DNA from: Hofstenia miamia
Taxonomy: Eukaryota > Xenacoelomorpha > Acoela
DNA: 56,271 nucleotides
Direction: 5' to 3'
Assembly (NCBI GenBank): GCA_004352715.1
Contig: SCFE01000018.1
Location: 1-56,271 of the forward strand
Under the pieces are notes generated by a model. It did not search any database, had not been told where the DNA came from, and saw only the letters and a list, made by a program, of their open reading frames with translations. Every line of letters starts with the position of its first letter. The first letter of the stretch is position 1. Below are positions 19,636-31,274 of this stretch, piece after piece. Both the position numbers and the translations under genes were made by a program.

Positions 19636-19830
19636 CTGATAATAGAGGACAACTGCCCTCTTTGCAACGGCAAGGGGTCGTCGGACGGCCGCACCACACC
19701 CAGTAGGACTCTAGACAAGGGCTATGAGGTTTTACCGGCTGGTAGGGTGGCTACGAGAACCATTGTTACTAGTATGACTGGGGTATCTGTAAATATTAAT
19801 AAAAATGGTAAAACACGAGAATTATTCTAA
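19636..19830 (+). CDS. Candidate terminal exon, unknown Cys-containing protein
   Basis: A 65-codon plus-strand frame, GC-richer than its AT-rich surroundings, ending in TAA at 19828-19830. It begins near a plausible acceptor (TGATAATAG then AGGAC at about 19645). The translation contains EDNCPLCNGKGSSDGRTTPS, with a CPLC pair, followed by a basic-hydrophobic tail ending KTRELF. No ATG start and no recognised domain. The composition contrast and acceptor argue for coding. It may equally be a transposon fragment. Confidence 0.3.
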   Translation: MIIEDNCPLCNGKGSSDGRTTPSRTLDKGYEVLPAGRVATRTIVTSMTGVSVNINKNGKTRELF

Positions 19831-20054
19831 AATGATCATGTCAAAAAATTTTTATGGGAGCTATGTTAACAATTTGCGTTTAAGTGCCTAAAGACGCTTT
19901 GAAACGTTTTATTATTGTGATATTATTTTGTTTCTGAATATCTCAATGTATTTGCAAAGTACAAAAATCACGTATGGTGTAAGTACGAGATCTTCTCTAC
20001 TCACATCACATTTAAATTTGCGTTTTTTTCTTATAAAAAAATTGAATGTATGTA
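19831..20054. other. AT-rich spacer
   Basis: No feature recognised. Confidence 0.5.
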
Positions 20055-20305
20055 TATACATATATATTTATATATATAAATATATATATATATATANNNN
20101 NNNNNNNNNNNNNNNNNNNNNNNNNNNNNNNNNNNNNNNNNNNNNNNNNNNNNNNNNNNNNNNNNNNNNNNNNNNNNNNNNNNNNNNNNNNNNNNNNNNN
20201 NNNNNNNNNNNNNNNNNNNNNNNNNNNNNNNNNNNNNNNNNNNNNNNNNNNNNNNNNNNNNNNNNNNNNNNNNNNNNNNNNNNNNNNNNNNNNNNNNNNN
20301 NNNNN

Positions 20306-20339
<34 letters not shown>
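20055..20339. repeat. (TA)n microsatellite split by an assembly gap
   Basis: TA/ATAT repeats run into the gap at 20097-20305 and continue on its far side (20306-20339). The gap is therefore probably a collapsed or unresolved microsatellite. Confidence 0.85.
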
Positions 20340-20341
<2 letters not shown>

Positions 20342-20782
20342 GCTTTTGTGTAAACCGTATGAGCTTGTAATGCCCAAAGTCTTTTTGCTTTCAATCACTT
20401 GTTAATAAAAAATTTTTTTCACTTGATTTTTTATAAAATGTGGCCTGCAGACGTTCAAAAACACACTATGCGAACCGCGATCAAATCAGTTTGCCGACAG
20501 AGATGGATGTGGGGCAGATTGTTGTGACCTGCCCTGCCCTGCCCTGCCCTGCCCCGCCCCACAGATTTTGTGTCCTGATTTTCAAAATGCGACAAAATTT
20601 TATCAAGCAGAGAACTTTGATGTAAGAAAATTACTTCTGTGTTTGCTGATCAGTTCATTATCCCATATACGATTATACGCTAAAATAATTTATTCAAAAA
20701 CTGTAGCGGGTGGGATTAAATTAGGGAAGTGATCCAAATTCAATACGTTAACAAGTGAAAATCGAACTGTAAACAACACCGC
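20340..20782. other. Intergenic stretch with a (CTGCC)n run
   Basis: Contains a short CTGCC pentanucleotide array ending in CCCCGCCCC at about 20529-20560. Otherwise nothing is recognised. Confidence 0.6.
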
Positions 20783-22351
20783 CAACAAATGGCGTTTTAC
20801 GTTAACATGACCGTAAAGCAATTGCGAATAAATGTTAACGGGGAAGTTTAGGTTAAATGCCTGTTTGCAGCTGAATACTGCAAATAGCTTTATTGCGAAG
20901 CATTTCAATTCTGCATATTTCAAACATATCTATGCATATAAACTTAGGCAGACATTTATTGAAACTATTTAATTAATCGTTTGCTTTAATAATTGTGAGA
21001 AACATAGTCTCTAATTCGATTAAGTAGTTATGAATGAAAATTCGAAATCCCTACAGTTTTAAGTATGTATATATTCAGCATGCTACATATTTGTTCTTAG
21101 AGCTCTAAATGAAGCCAAATTAATATAGATATTTTATGCATACAATTTTAATACGAGAAATATTTATTTTTTCGATAACATTAATGCTAACAATGTATAT
21201 ATGTGTCTTAGTACGTTTCTAAATCACAACTGTTAAAAAATTAAAAATACACTCTTAGTTACCAGGACTTTTGGTGATAGTAGTTTTGTGTAATCAAGTC
21301 AAATATATCATAGTGAAATTAGCACTTTTTGTTACAAAATTGAAGCCAGAACATCATGCATTTAGCTTAAAATTGCGAAAATAAAATAACATTTGAAACA
21401 ATATATTATTAGCCTATAAGTTTTTTATTCTTCTGGCCAATTTTTTCTTCCTGATTAATTTGAGAAAAATATTTTTAGCGCTAATATTCCGTTACTTACA
21501 TCAATGATTATACCATTACTGACAAGTTTCAGTGAATTTTTAAAATGCAAACGTGATGAATGTAAGCATTGCGTTAGTTCACCAATAAAAGAAACGAAAT
21601 TTATACAAAACTTATATACTTTTGGAAATCATATGCTTGAACCTATTCCGAATAACGATGGACATATATCATAACTTAATCTCAATCCATCTAATAATAC
21701 AAAACTTGACGAACATATTTTATCAAAAAGAATGCAGGGTCAAAAATGTGACAGGAAAATATTTGTATCAAAACTTGACGAAAAAAGCATCATTTAATGG
21801 TGCATTTGTATAAGTTTTAAAGTTGAGTTGAATTTATTGCGCATTGCTATTTTTTTATATAAATTTCATATTAAATTGAATAATTTCATGAATTCCTATA
21901 TTTCTCCTCTTTCTTTAATTTCATAACGCAAAATGTTTATTTGAATTGTATATTGATCTTGATTACAAAAAGCAATTAACACCTTAAAATATTGTGTTAA
22001 CTCAAAGAGTGCATTTTTAGTTTCTAAGCAATCTTACATTTTTTGTTATGATTTGCAAACTTACTAAGACCTATATATGCATTGCTAACATCAATATTTT
22101 ATACAAAAATTTAGACATTTCAGTCATTAAAATTGTTTGAAGGAATTTGCAGAATTGAAATGCGTCGCAAGATATTTGTAGTATTCAGCTGCAACGTGAC
22201 GTCATAATAAGCGTTAAATATACTGTAAACCTTTGCGTAAAAAGCAGGCATTTAACGTAAACTTCACCGTTAACATTTATTCGCGTATTTATTCTGAGTG
22301 CAAGTTAGGCAATTGCTTTACGGTCATGTAAACGTAAAACGCCATTTGTTG
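20783..22351. mobile_element. Element with long terminal inverted repeats (~140-210 bp)
   Basis: The left arm (20783-20920) and right arm (22143-22351) are reverse complements with indels. Shared blocks include CAACAAATGGCGTTTTACGT, CATGACCGTAAAGCAATTG, AATAAATGTTAACGG and GCATTTCAATTCTGCA. The right arm carries an extra ~70 bp, including TGACGTCA. About 1.2 kb lies between them, with no intact ORF. A plus-strand segment near 21545-21650 reads CKRDECKHCV and is the only protein-like trace. The structure fits a foldback or long-TIR DNA transposon. Confidence 0.65.
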
Positions 22352-22654
22352 ACTGTATATATACAAACAATAATGATATTCGCTGTGTTTCTATATTGGC
22401 GCTTCAATATTCAAATTGTTTAAAACAGTCTACACAATGCTTTTAATTGTAACAGACTGTATCTAAATGTTTATGTAGAAAATTAAAAGATAATATTTAA
22501 TACTTCAAAATATGGACAAGGAATCTAGCTTTAATATTGTTTACAATATATTTTTTTATAATAGCATTTATCAGTTGAGCAACATCAATTTTGAAAAAAT
22601 GCACACTCAAAATAATGTTTCCAAAAGCTTCAATTTTTCCATATATATATATAT
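22352..22654. other. AT-rich spacer up to assembly gap
   Basis: No gene recognised. It ends in a short (TA)n run directly at the gap. Confidence 0.5.
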
Positions 22655-23603
22655 NNNNNNNNNNNNNNNNNNNNNNNNNNNNNNNNNNNNNNNNNNNNNN
22701 NNNNNNNNNNNNNNNNNNNNNNNNNNNNNNNNNNNNNNNNNNNNNNNNNNNNNNNNNNNNNNNNNNNNNNNNNNNNNNNNNNNNNNNNNNNNNNNNNNNN
22801 NNNNNNNNNNNNNNNNNNNNNNNNNNNNNNNNNNNNNNNNNNNNNNNNNNNNNNNNNNNNNNNNNNNNNNNNNNNNNNNNNNNNNNNNNNNNNNNNNNNN
22901 NNNNNNNNNNNNNNNNNNNNNNNNNNNNNNNNNNNNNNNNNNNNNNNNNNNNNNNNNNNNNNNNNNNNNNNNNNNNNNNNNNNNNNNNNNNNNNNNNNNN
23001 NNNNNNNNNNNNNNNNNNNNNNNNNNNNNNNNNNNNNNNNNNNNNNNNNNNNNNNNNNNNNNNNNNNNNNNNNNNNNNNNNNNNNNNNNNNNNNNNNNNN
23101 NNNNNNNNNNNNNNNNNNNNNNNNNNNNNNNNNNNNNNNNNNNNNNNNNNNNNNNNNNNNNNNNNNNNNNNNNNNNNNNNNNNNNNNNNNNNNNNNNNNN
23201 NNNNNNNNNNNNNNNNNNNNNNNNNNNNNNNNNNNNNNNNNNNNNNNNNNNNNNNNNNNNNNNNNNNNNNNNNNNNNNNNNNNNNNNNNNNNNNNNNNNN
23301 NNNNNNNNNNNNNNNNNNNNNNNNNNNNNNNNNNNNNNNNNNNNNNNNNNNNNNNNNNNNNNNNNNNNNNNNNNNNNNNNNNNNNNNNNNNNNNNNNNNN
23401 NNNNNNNNNNNNNNNNNNNNNNNNNNNNNNNNNNNNNNNNNNNNNNNNNNNNNNNNNNNNNNNNNNNNNNNNNNNNNNNNNNNNNNNNNNNNNNNNNNNN
23501 NNNNNNNNNNNNNNNNNNNNNNNNNNNNNNNNNNNNNNNNNNNNNNNNNNNNNNNNNNNNNNNNNNNNNNNNNNNNNNNNNNNNNNNNNNNNNNNNNNNN
23601 NNN
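22655..23603. other. Assembly gap (949 N)
   Basis: Unsequenced. The left edge is (TA)n. The right edge is inside a Tc1-like transposase. Confidence 1.
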
Positions 23604-23850
23604 CAGTGTTCTCTGAACTGTGGTTTCATGCACAGAGATGTCGGCTTCAGTTCGAAGTTTGTTTGCAATTTTTTTCCCAGAAATATAAGGATTTTTGAGA
23701 GCAATTGCGACTGTTTTCTGAATGAATTTTCCAATAATTTTTCGAGGGCGTCCACTTCCTTTTCTTCTTTTGAGATATTCTCCTTGTCGAATTTTTTTCA
23801 GCTTTCGAAAATAAGTTGATCGAGAAATTTGAGATGTCGCATTGCGCTTT
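23604..23850 (-). pseudogene. Tc1-like transposase, N-terminal DNA-binding domain (partial at gap)
   Basis: One continuous minus-strand frame reads GSGRPRKIIGKFIQKTV, then ALKNPYISGKKIANKL and HETTVQRTL. This is the second helix-turn-helix of Tc1 transposases preceded by the GRPRK linker. The catalytic DDE part would lie in the 949-base gap. Sequence on the C-terminal side is not seen beyond the gap. Confidence 0.7.
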
Positions 23851-24804
23851 CAAGCTGTTCCAACGTTTCCATTCCGAAGAAATCAAGTAGAAACTTTGCA
23901 AAGCAAAAAAATTTGTTTGGTAAGTGTTTTCAAATAATTACGAAGTACCCGTTTAATTAATTAACTTTTTTGTTTGACCATTTTAAAATTCACAAAATTC
24001 TCGTTGTCTTTCATTTTTATAGTTTTCCTTAAAACGTCTCAATACGTTTCCACAAAGCGTGAAAAAATAGGTGTTCAGTCTCATTTTTTTTGCAGCCAAC
24101 TATATCATTAGAGAGAAAAATTGATTTCAGTAAGATTAGGAAATGATTAAGAAAACCAATAAATGTTAAGTGCATTATTAAACTAACAGGCCATAGAATG
24201 ATCACCAAATTTTAAAAAACGGTGAACTTGCACTATAGTAACTGTATACCCCTTATATCTGTAAACTAATTCTGTCAGCAAAAAATATTTATTTTGTCTA
24301 AAAAACTGAACATCAGTGAGGACTAGCAAAGTACTAAGGAAAATCCAGTATTTCTTTAAAAATCTTTGTAACAATTTTACGTCAAGCTACAATATATTTG
24401 AATTCAGTTTTACAACAATATGGAACTCTTATATGTAATTATGATGTGGGTTCTAATTTATAGTGCACCACTCTTGAGATCTCACCAATGAATGATTTTC
24501 GGATTTCCATGCGGAATTATAAAATTAGGATTACTATAATCCTAATTGAAATGATATTTTTACAAAACATTTTATATAGCAACAATAATGTATAATGCCA
24601 TTGTAATTTGTAATTTGTTGTAAACTTAAATGAATGAGAAAATATATCTTTCAAATAATGGTTTTGCGCAAACCAAAAGGACTTTGAAACAATATCACTT
24701 TTAAGAAACTTTTAAGAAAAAATCGACATAATTCATACTAACACATATACATTTTAGCACCATTAACAGCTACATACTCCAAAATTGAAAAAGCACAATT
24801 ATCC
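23851..24804. other. AT-rich intergenic, 3' of the GPCR
   Basis: No second gene is supportable. It would contain the GPCR 3' UTR on the minus strand. No single polyadenylation signal stands out. Confidence 0.5.
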
Positions 24805-25935
24805 TTAGTTTACACTGAAGCACTTTGGAAATGATTTTCTGAAACTCTTGTTAGTGTAGAAATAGATGAAGAAATTTATTGATGAGTTTAAGCATCTCAA
24901 GGCTTGTGAGCCTACCCAAAGTAAGCGATTAAAATATTCATTCCAAGAACTAGCATTTTTCTCAGCAGTGCTGAAATACTCCCGTAAAAGTATGAAGTAT
25001 TGTGGTGCATATAAGCCCACCATGGTTACGCAACAAGTTACAAGTGTAATTGTCACCCTCATGTCTCCTTTATACATAGTCTTTTGGAACCTTTTCCTAT
25101 TCATATGTATTCTGTTCCATAGACGAATAATAATTGCTATATTGCCAACAGTGATCATAGATAAAGGTAATGTAAATCCAAAAAAGAGAAGAATAAANNN
25201 NNNNNNNNNNNNNNNNNNAATTGTCACCCTCATGTCTCCTTTATACATAGTCTTTTGGAACCTTTTCCTATTCATATGTATTCTGTTCCATAGACGAATA
25301 ATAATTGCTATATTGCCAACAGTGATCATAGATAAAGGTAATGTAAATCCAAAAAAGAGAAGAATAAATCGATCAGCACTATTTCCCAAATGATAACATC
25401 TAACACCAGCATAAACCTCACCCTTCCAAATCACAATGCTTTCTTTGTAATAATAGGTGTCAAATCGCAATATTCCTTGGGTTAAGGAATACATCACTAC
25501 AAGAAGGCAAATAATGTTCGCAGAAGTTATTTTATTCAAGCTTCTTGCTAAATCAATTGTATATACGTTCACAATTCGATCAAAGCAAATGAGACCTACC
25601 ATATGTGTCGTATGAAAAAAACTAAATCTGAATATCGAGCTCCAAAGAGAGCAGGCATGCCGAAATTTATTAAGTAAAAATTCCTCTGGATACACTATGA
25701 AAGGAATGCTTAAAACAGAATATGCAATGCAATTTAGTAAGTCTGCAATTGTAAGATGGAAAATGTATGTTCTTGAAGCAGCATTTTTCACAAATGGGCG
25801 AATGCTGATTGTGTATAACACAATGAGATTACTCGGAATTCCAATAATAGCAACCACCAAACTAAGTGCTAGTGTAAGATAATCTTTGTAAAAACCACCA
25901 GGGTTACCATACACTTCATTATAGGAATCGTTCAT
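24805..25935 (-). CDS. Class A (rhodopsin-like) GPCR, single exon
   Basis: Seven hydrophobic segments in one frame. TM1 is about residues 20-42 (with the conserved Asn in IPSNLIVL). TM2 is 56-80 (Asp in LTIADLL). TM3 is 95-118, preceded by a Cys and followed by DRI in place of DRY. TM4 is 139-157. Extracellular loop 2 carries a partner Cys (VRCY) and TM5 is about 189-214. TM6 follows with a YAPQY proline. TM7 ends INFFIYF in place of NPxxY, followed by a basic tail. The frame is 376 residues only because 150 bp is repeated on both sides of a 21-N gap. Without the duplicate and gap it would be about 319 residues. The ligand is unknown; short loops suggest a small peptide or amine receptor. Plasma membrane. 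The intronless structure could reflect retroposition or a lineage-specific receptor expansion. Confidence 0.88.
   Translation of the reverse strand: MNDSYNEVYGNPGGFYKDYLTLALSLVVAIIGIPSNLIVLYTISIRPFVKNAASRTYIFHLTIADLLNCIAYSVLSIPFIVYPEEFLLNKFRHACSLWSSIFRFSFFHTTHMVGLICFDRIVNVYTIDLARSLNKITSANIICLLVVMYSLTQGILRFDTYYYKESIVIWKGEVYAGVRCYHLGNSADRFILLFFGFTLPLSMITVGNIAIIIRLWNRIHMNRKRFQKTMYKGDMRVTIXXXXXXXFILLFFGFTLPLSMITVGNIAIIIRLWNRIHMNRKRFQKTMYKGDMRVTITLVTCCVTMVGLYAPQYFILLREYFSTAEKNASSWNEYFNRLLWVGSQALRCLNSSINFFIYFYTNKSFRKSFPKCFSVN
25048..25368. other. False 150-bp duplication around a 21-N gap in the GPCR
   Basis: 25048-25197 and 25219-25368 are identical over 150 bases, separated only by N (25198-25218). 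The protein repeats TM5 and loop 3 exactly. This is the signature of two overlapping contig ends placed side by side. Confidence 0.93.
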
Positions 25936-27349
25936 TAAAATTATAAGATAAAGACTTAGATCAATGTAATTCCTAAATTTGAATGGCTAGTTCTTTGTTT
26001 TTATTTCCTCATGAATAACTTAAACTCATAATTTGCATCCCCCTCGCCAAATATTTATTTTCGGAAAACAGAGGGAACTTTAAGGAAATCAAAATATTTT
26101 CTTTTTCTTAAATAATAATTATTGTTATTACTTTCCAGAGCGATTATAGTCACTGCACTATTTTTACTAAAATTCTATATTTAGAGAGGGCATTCCTTTA
26201 TTAGATTTTAAGGTAGCAGAGTAAGTATTTTCTTAATATTAGATATGATAATGTGATATGTATGATATTTTCAGAAACATACTGAAATAACACATTAATT
26301 GAGACGTTTATGTTTCTATTAATAAGTCTGAATGGATGTTAAAATTTCTTAGGCCCAAGCAATTATTATATATTTGCAATGGAGTATATTCCCTTATCTA
26401 TCTATGATCACACATGCTATGCAAATGATCTTCTCATTATTAATCATATATGAAACGTATGGAAACTCCTTAATTCCCACAAATGTATACTAATTAAAGT
26501 TCGCCAAAATTTTATATTTTAAAAATAATTTATTCAGCATCTGTTGCCTTTAACCTAGTAATATTATTTGCTAAAAGACATTAAAAAAATTATGCTGAAT
26601 GCAAAATGTCTTCAGTTAGTCATTTTACTTTTCCTAAGGAATATTTACTTTAGCGAAACCTATTCATGATTGCAAACTTTGCTTTATGCAAGTGTACTAT
26701 ACTCTTAAAGTCGATTGAAATAGTTTGTAGATGCATTTTGAATAGTAAATTCAACCTTAGAAAATTTAAACTATGCTGCAATTAATGCAGTATGTTGAAT
26801 TAAGAAGTTGTATTTATATATTTTTAAGCAGAAAACAACTTCAAACTAGTACTATGTTCTTACTATAATCAAATCTGACTTATGCACCAGGTAGTCAATG
26901 TATAATGTGATGATGTTTGTAAATTCTTATCAAAAGTTACTGTGAACCAAGGCTTTGATAGAAAGCTTTAAAGGAAAGATGAAAAAATCTTCATAATTTT
27001 CAACTAGAAAATGAATAATTTTCTTGCTCCACAGCAAATTTCTCAGTTTCTGATTTATCATCTGACGACAGGTTGGTTATTCTGCTTTACATCTTGATAA
27101 TAAACAATTGGAATTCCTTTCATTTAACCTTCTAAACATAAATTACATTTGCTTAAAAAATAAAAGAGTTGGGCTTCTCCAAATTTTAAAATATTATAAG
27201 GTGTTTCCCAAAAATGAGAAGTGGAACTATTCTTGTGCTGTATCCAGTCAGGTTAAACCGGTAAAATCTGTCTGGTCCGCTTAAATCAGGTTAAGCTACA
27301 GGTGCTTTTTAAACAGGTTAAAAATATATCGATTACAATGATTGCTGCG
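25936..27349. other. Gene-poor AT-rich interval
   Basis: No coding frame, transposase motif or repeat is recognised. It includes the 5' flank of the GPCR, with no clear TATA or initiator identified. Confidence 0.5.
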
Positions 27350-27946
27350 TTAAAAACAATGGAAATAGTATGAAAGCTATAACGGATAAAAATCCCTATT
27401 CTTAACTTAAGAGCACTTCGAAGAATTCCGGCTACTGGCTGCACCGCATTTGAATAGCTGGGTTGTGCAACTGCTCCAGAATTCCTTTAACCGGATTCGG
27501 GCACCACCATTGGATTACTCTTGTGCTCGAACGTTTCTAGCTTTCCATTTAATTAATTAAATAACCTGACAAAATAACAAAGTAAATCCAGTAAAATTTG
27601 TTCATCACAGTAAAATCAATTACTGCATATTTATATCGAATAGTTGTAAACAATCAAATACTTGGCTAGTACCTGTTAGTAGACGTTGTTGACAGTTTAA
27701 CAGTTTTCCCGGTTTTTCTTCATCTGCTATTAATTATGCATGTCAGCATTAATTAGTGTGAGCGATATCATTCCTTGATTTTTGTCAAATACTGCCGAGC
27801 CAATTAATATCAAAAACTGCTTTTATAAATTTTTACAAATAATCAAATTATAATAACCATGTGTTTTACAATTAATTATTATTGCAATTAAATCTTAATT
27901 GTTTTCATTCTTTCTCTTACATTGATCACACATGGATTATGCCACA
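27350..27946 (-). repeat. LTR-like repeat, partial minus-strand copy
   Basis: Read on the minus strand from 27946 it starts TGTGGCATAATCCATGTGTG, matching the start of the 1.27-kb repeats at 37324 and 42682. It then follows them through the ACAGGTACTAG block and the GGAAAGCTA..AGCTTTC module. Similarity fades near 27350. The right end is missing, so this is a truncated, older copy. Confidence 0.65.
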
Positions 27947-28585
27947 CTAACCCCACCTCTTCCTTGATGGAAAGCGATTTAGCTGTTCATAATGAATTGG
28001 TAATAATTGAAAGAAAAGCAAAGCACAAGCTATTTAGTCTAAACTAAAGTTTTATTGAGAATGTGTACAAATTTTCCCTAATTTATAATAATTGCAAATA
28101 ACTGTAAATATGCAACAGGTAGCAGAACAACAGCATGAAATTATTTTATAATATACAAAGGCTATATTAGATCAATAAAAAAATTTAGCAAAATTTCATC
28201 AGATTTTAGAGTAAATTATATAAAATTTACCAAAAACAATTATATATGGCGCTTTGTCATGTTCATGTTTTTTGTTACTGCACAAAAACAGAATATTGAT
28301 AAATTTTAAAGGGGCAAAGTAATTGAAATCATTTGACTAACAAAAAAATGAATTTTCCCTCCAACAATTTGAAAGTAAACAACGCTGTGATCTACTGAAT
28401 TAACCATGTTGAAATTTTTTATTTAATTACATTTTGCTGCATTCCACAAACGAAAAAATATATATAAATTATTATTGCAATGCCTTAAATGAAAGCACAT
28501 GTTTTCTAGTCAATGAGCTCCTCTAAATCTCGTCCAAAATTAAAAAGTAAAAGGGAAATATAATAAATAAACCTTCCTTCATCAA
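27947..28585. other. AT-rich spacer
   Basis: No feature recognised. Confidence 0.5.
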
Positions 28586-28894
28586 ATGATGCTGATGATA
28601 GGTCTAAAAGGACTACATCTATATCTAAAATTTTACCAAATATTCTCAGAAAAAATAAATGATTTAAGAGAAATTACAATGATATCAGAAGATATAAGAG
28701 AAACAGAGTTCTTAAAATATGCAGATATTGTGACAACCAAAAAGGAAGCAATGTTAAAAATGATGAAGCAAGCTGAATTTGCAACAGTAAGCTGGAATGA
28801 TAAAGAAGCAGAAACACTCATAAAATGGGTGGATGCACTAGTGCACTGTGAAAGGGCTGTAATAAAATTTATGCAAGCTAAGGAGGGTGTGTAG
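28586..28894 (+). CDS. Hypothetical 102-residue ORF, helical
   Basis: The open frame starts at ATG 28586 with a hydrophobic beginning, followed by an alternating charged/hydrophobic pattern suggesting alpha-helix (EKINDLREITMISEDIRE, KKEAMLKMMKQAEFA). No domain is recognised. It ends shortly before a GCATAATCCA string that resembles the start of the LTR-like repeat. It could be a retroelement-derived fragment (gag-like helical protein) or chance. Confidence 0.25.
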   Translation: MMLMIGLKGLHLYLKFYQIFSEKINDLREITMISEDIRETEFLKYADIVTTKKEAMLKMMKQAEFATVSWNDKEAETLIKWVDALVHCERAVIKFMQAKEGV

Positions 28895-29009
28895 CATAAT
28901 CCATAAAAATAAGCTGCTAAAACTAAGATCAAAAGAAAATGTAAAAGAAAAATTTAATTAGCATTTATTGTGATTGATTAACTACCTAAGATTTAATATA
29001 TAAATGTAC

Positions 29010-29115
29010 AAGCAAGTGCCTGTCAGCACCAGTGAACCACTACTGGAGAAGTAGTGGCAGTAGTATCAATTGCAGTTACTCATAGCCACCAGTGGATCAC
29101 CAGTGACACCTGTTT
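29010..29115. repeat. CACTGG/CCAGTG-rich array, left block
   Basis: Repeated CACCAGTG, CCACTACTGG and CCACCAGTGG strings. The reverse complement (GTGGTTCACTGGTGC) recurs in the right block at about 29812-29828. Confidence 0.6.
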
Positions 29116-29620
29116 TACTTTTAATCATAATTAATATATGAGCTATTGCTTATAAGTAAAATGTTACTCATTTTTATGCTTCTTAGATCTCATAAACATA
29201 TAAAATTCATTGTAAAAAACTTTTTTGCAATTTTCTACTTTCAAAAATCATAACATATATGTACTGAATGAAATTTTGAAATAATTTTACATGATTTTTC
29301 CTGGACCTTGAAATTAATGTCTACATGAGTACTTACATTAGGCAAAAATTATTTTCAATTACTTGAAAAAAATAATGTTTAAATAATGCATTTTTTTGAA
29401 ATTGAAAATAAAATTTAAATTGGGCATTTTTTATGACTGTTGTTATTGTTTATAATGAAGAAATTCTTTCTATTTTCTATTGCCTAATTGAAATCAATAT
29501 GAATGCTAAGCTTGCTAGCATTTCCTTCAACCATTTGTTGGGCTGGTGTTAGTTGAAACTGCAATGTTTAAGCTATTTATCAATATAAAATTTTGCTATT
29601 GTTACATTTAAGACATTGCT
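29116..29620. other. AT-rich centre between the two CACTGG arrays
   Basis: No gene recognised. It forms the loop between the inverted arrays. Confidence 0.45.
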
Positions 29621-29912
29621 CTGGTGCCACAATCCTACATTTGCCATCAGTGGGCCACTGGTTGATCAACAATTATCCACCAGTGGTCTATTAGTGTGCT
29701 ACTGGCCAAATCCTACCTAGTGGCCCATCATCTTTGCTGCTGGTGGCCAACTAGTGGTTGGCTACTTGGGCGCTACTGTGTGCCACCGGTGGACCAACAG
29801 TTAGCTACTGGTGGTTCACTGGTGCATGGGCAGCCAAATCCCATCCAGTGGCTAACTTTTTTTTACCACTCATGGCCCACTGATGGTTCAATAGCAGTTT
29901 GTTACTTGGGTC
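29621..29912. repeat. CACTGG/CCAGTG-rich array, right block
   Basis: Dense variants of CCACTGGT, CCAGTGG, ACTGGTGG and CTAGTGG over about 290 bp, with CAAATCC.A.C.AGTGGC recurring twice (29706 and 29838). Together with the left block it forms an inverted arrangement. Confidence 0.6.
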
Positions 29913-31270
29913 ATAATCAGCAAGTATTTGTAGGATATGATCAAAAGGAATCCTATTTGTTTTACATTCTGCAGATAGCTTGCTTCTTCTATTGTGAGAG
30001 TTAAGTCAGAGTAATCTTAAGTGTTCAATGGTTTCATTATTTTGGTGCAGCAAACACTAACTTTATGCTCAGCATGCCTGGACGAGATTCACACATATTG
30101 CCTTGAAAAACCATAATGTTTCAGGGTATTTCTGAAAACTAGGTATAGAAATAATTTCAATATTTTTACAAACATCAGTTTCTCATTGAAAAAAGTGTTT
30201 ATTTGCATATATTTCAGGCATAAGCACATGTTTTTGCACATATCTTCATCATTGCAGGAGTGGGTGTTATTGATTCTTAATTTCAGACATACCAAAAAAA
30301 TTAGATATACCTCCTATATATAAAAAGATGACAACATAAACACACAAATTATCAACCCATTTCTATCTAACAAACTGAGAATTTTTTTTGCCAGAGATCG
30401 CAAAAATGAGCCCATAAAAAACTGAAATTGCATTAACTTAAGTGAGCTGTGACGGATTGGGCAATGCCGTGCGTGTGCCGAAATGGGCATAGCAATGAAA
30501 TTATCAACGATTAACTCATGTTATGTGAACATCATGGAAAATATTTTATCTGCAATAGTGTGGTTCATATATTTTCTTTATAAGCACTTTAGTTGCTTTA
30601 TTAACACAATACGCTGGCTTTTATTATCATAAAATTGATAGAGAACAAAAGGCTAAGATTGAAGGCTTAAAAAAGGAAAGTGCCTGGCTGTGCATTCACA
30701 AACCAGGCACTGTTGCAGTTCTGAGGTATACTTAAATCAAATTGGGTTTATTACCAAAAAATATTAATATTATTATTACTACTAAGGGCTAAGGAATTTT
30801 AGAAAAATAGAATTCTTGAGCAATAATTCACAATAACACAATTCAATTTCTTGATTCACATTTTTACATTAAAGTTCAAGCATCGTGCGTTTGCTTTAAT
30901 TCAATATCACATGGTTAAATAGAAGTATAAAGTTTCTTGCAAGCTACTGTTAATAAAACTTTTCTTACTTTCTCAATAAAAGCAATTTTTTGGGTGAACA
31001 ATAATGCATGGTAATAAATCAAATTTACTCACTTAAGACAATATAAATGTAGTAATTGGTTAAAAAATTGACAAATTGACAAAGTTTATAAAATACTATA
31101 CATTTAAATGTTGACGACTTCAGCTTCAATAAATAAATATATAATGAAATCTTAAAAATATTTTTGAATAGCTTGCAGAATCTTCCTATAATCCAGTCTT
31201 ATAAAATTTCAGGTTGATTTGAATGATTTTTGTGTTAGCTTTGGACATCACAACATAATTGAAGGTTATT
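29913..31270. other. Intergenic, 5' of PLAT-like gene 1
   Basis: No coding feature or recognisable mobile element is supported in this AT-rich stretch. Confidence 0.5.
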
Positions 31271-31274
31271 TGCA

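Noticed and set aside
21545-21650. CKRDECKHCV as a possible Penelope-type or zinc-binding domain
   Set aside because: Too short. No RT or GIY-YIG motifs are nearby.
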